This document shows, in pieces, positions 4,979-5,655 of a DNA stretch of 5,655 nt. This stretch comes from Bacteroidales bacterium (GTDB lineage: Bacteria; Bacteroidota; Bacteroidia; Bacteroidales; JAAUTT01). The stretch lies in the NCBI GenBank assembly GCA_012031335.1, contig JAAUTT010000353.1, positions 1-5,655 of the forward strand. The letters are read 5' to 3'. Made by a program: the position numbers and the translations under genes. The notes under the pieces were generated by a model. That model worked only from the letters and a program-made list of their open reading frames with translations, was not told the origin of the DNA and searched no databases. Numbering within the stretch: position 1 is the first letter of the stretch; each line of letters begins with the position of its first letter.

Positions 4979-5655
4979 CAAATGGTTTTTTATAATCGCC
5001 GGAATATTTCTGGGTACGGCCCAGGCATTCCCTCAGAATTTCTCTGAAAGTAAAAAATATATACACCAGTTTCCGTTATCAGCAAAAACTTCGGTGGAGA
5101 TAAATAATAAATACGGTAAGATACAATTACTTACCTGGAATAAAGATTCTGTTAAGGTTGATATCGACTTTTATATATCGTCCTCCTCTCTGTCGCGGCT
5201 TAATAAACTGAGACAAAACATCAATTTCGACTTTTCCAATTCCAATACTTTTGTGGTAGTGAAAACGATGTTTGGGAAAACTCAGTCGAATGTAATCGAC
5301 GAGATTAAAGATTTTGCCGAAGCTATTGTTAGTGGCAGTAACGAAGTTCGAATTGATTACACCGTTTATATTCCGCAAAGCCAAACACTGAAAGTGACAA
5401 ATAAGTATGGCGATATTTATGCCGACGACCTCACCGGCGATGTACAGCTTATTCTGTCGAACGGCGATCTGAAGGCGAACGACCTGAAAGGAAATACACA
5501 AATATTCCTGAGCTTTGGTAATGCTTTTATCAACCAGATAAGTAAAGGTAGAATTTCGGCCGAGTATGCCGATATGGACATCCGCACCGCCGGCAATATT
5601 ACTCTCGAATCGAAGTCGTCCAAAGTACACCTCGAAAAGGGGGATGTCCTGAAAC
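4968..5655 (+). CDS. Secreted DUF4097-like beta-helix (adhesin-like) protein, 3' end missing
   Basis: An open frame runs from the ATG at 4968 to the right edge without a stop (229 codons), so only the N-terminal part is present. The first 20 residues, MKFNKWFFIIAGIFLGTAQA, form a Sec signal peptide with an AxA cleavage site; there is no lipobox Cys, so a periplasmic or exported protein is likely. The mature part repeats short strand-turn units: INNKYGKIQLLTWN, VTNKYGDIYADDLTGDVQLI, LSNGDLKANDLKGNTQIF, LSFGNAFINQISKGRISAEY, ADMDIRTAGNITLESKSSKV. These are typical of DUF4097/DUF2807-type (putative auto-transporter adhesin) right-handed beta-helices. The molecular function of the family is unknown. 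The ATG lies inside the anti-sigma gene (11-bp overlap), so it belongs to the same operon. In Bacteroidota such proteins are often encoded behind ECF sigma/anti-sigma pairs, suggesting a signalling partner or regulated product. No frame break is seen. Confidence 0.85.
   Translation, partial: MKFNKWFFIIAGIFLGTAQAFPQNFSESKKYIHQFPLSAKTSVEINNKYGKIQLLTWNKDSVKVDIDFYISSSSLSRLNKLRQNINFDFSNSNTFVVVKTMFGKTQSNVIDEIKDFAEAIVSGSNEVRIDYTVYIPQSQTLKVTNKYGDIYADDLTGDVQLILSNGDLKANDLKGNTQIFLSFGNAFINQISKGRISAEYADMDIRTAGNITLESKSSKVHLEKGDVLK

Noticed and set aside
5127..5630. Long minus-strand open frame of 167 codons near the right edge
   Set aside because: It is antisense to the DUF4097-like gene, whose signal peptide and strand repeats are clear; the minus-strand product has no coherent domain.
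1..5655. CRISPR arrays, insertion sequences, tRNA/rRNA genes, prophage or defence genes
   Set aside because: No regularly spaced direct repeats, transposase or integrase motifs, cloverleaf sequence or rRNA-like conserved stretch was seen on either strand.

Overview
The window looks like a chromosomal segment from a member of the Bacteroidota, probably an environmental or marine relative of the Bacteroidales/Marinilabiliales. The basis is AT-rich intergenic DNA, the near absence of Shine-Dalgarno sequences, several secreted lipoproteins, a TAnnTTTG-type promoter, and an ECF sigma / anti-sigma / DUF4097-like operon typical of this phylum. The family-level taxonomy is inference.

Layout, left to right. 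A frameshifted small lipoprotein gene runs leftward (52-463) and may continue off the left edge. After a 178-bp divergent spacer comes a secreted ThuA-like protein (642-1468, +) broken by three indels. It ends in an 8-bp tail-to-tail overlap with a small winged-helix gene (1461-1691, -). A 165-bp divergent spacer leads to a second lipoprotein (1857-2575, +), broken by two indels and probably a secreted beta-sandwich protein. It converges with a 1-bp gap on a leucine-rich-repeat gene (2577-3557, -) whose N-terminal half carries a J-domain-like HPD motif. A 253-bp AT-rich divergent spacer holds a good promoter for the LRR gene and a weaker candidate for the next operon. That operon (+) encodes an ECF sigma factor split by a frameshift (3811-4364), a single-pass anti-sigma-like protein (4361-4978) and a secreted DUF4097-like beta-helix protein (4968 to the right edge). 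Its genes overlap by 4 and 11 bp, so they are probably co-transcribed and translationally coupled. The expected logic is that the membrane anti-sigma holds the sigma factor until an envelope signal releases it, with the exported beta-helix protein as partner or target. That logic is inferred from family and arrangement.

The most striking property is the number of reading-frame breaks: at least eight in about 4.3 kb, nearly all in short A/T runs, with conserved protein sequence continuing in a new frame after each. Uncorrected homopolymer sequencing errors are the simplest explanation. Real decay, or recoding in the sigma gene (which has a GTGA stop/start overlap), remains possible. No rRNA, tRNA, CRISPR array, insertion sequence or phage gene was seen, and no non-coding stretch exceeds 300 bp.
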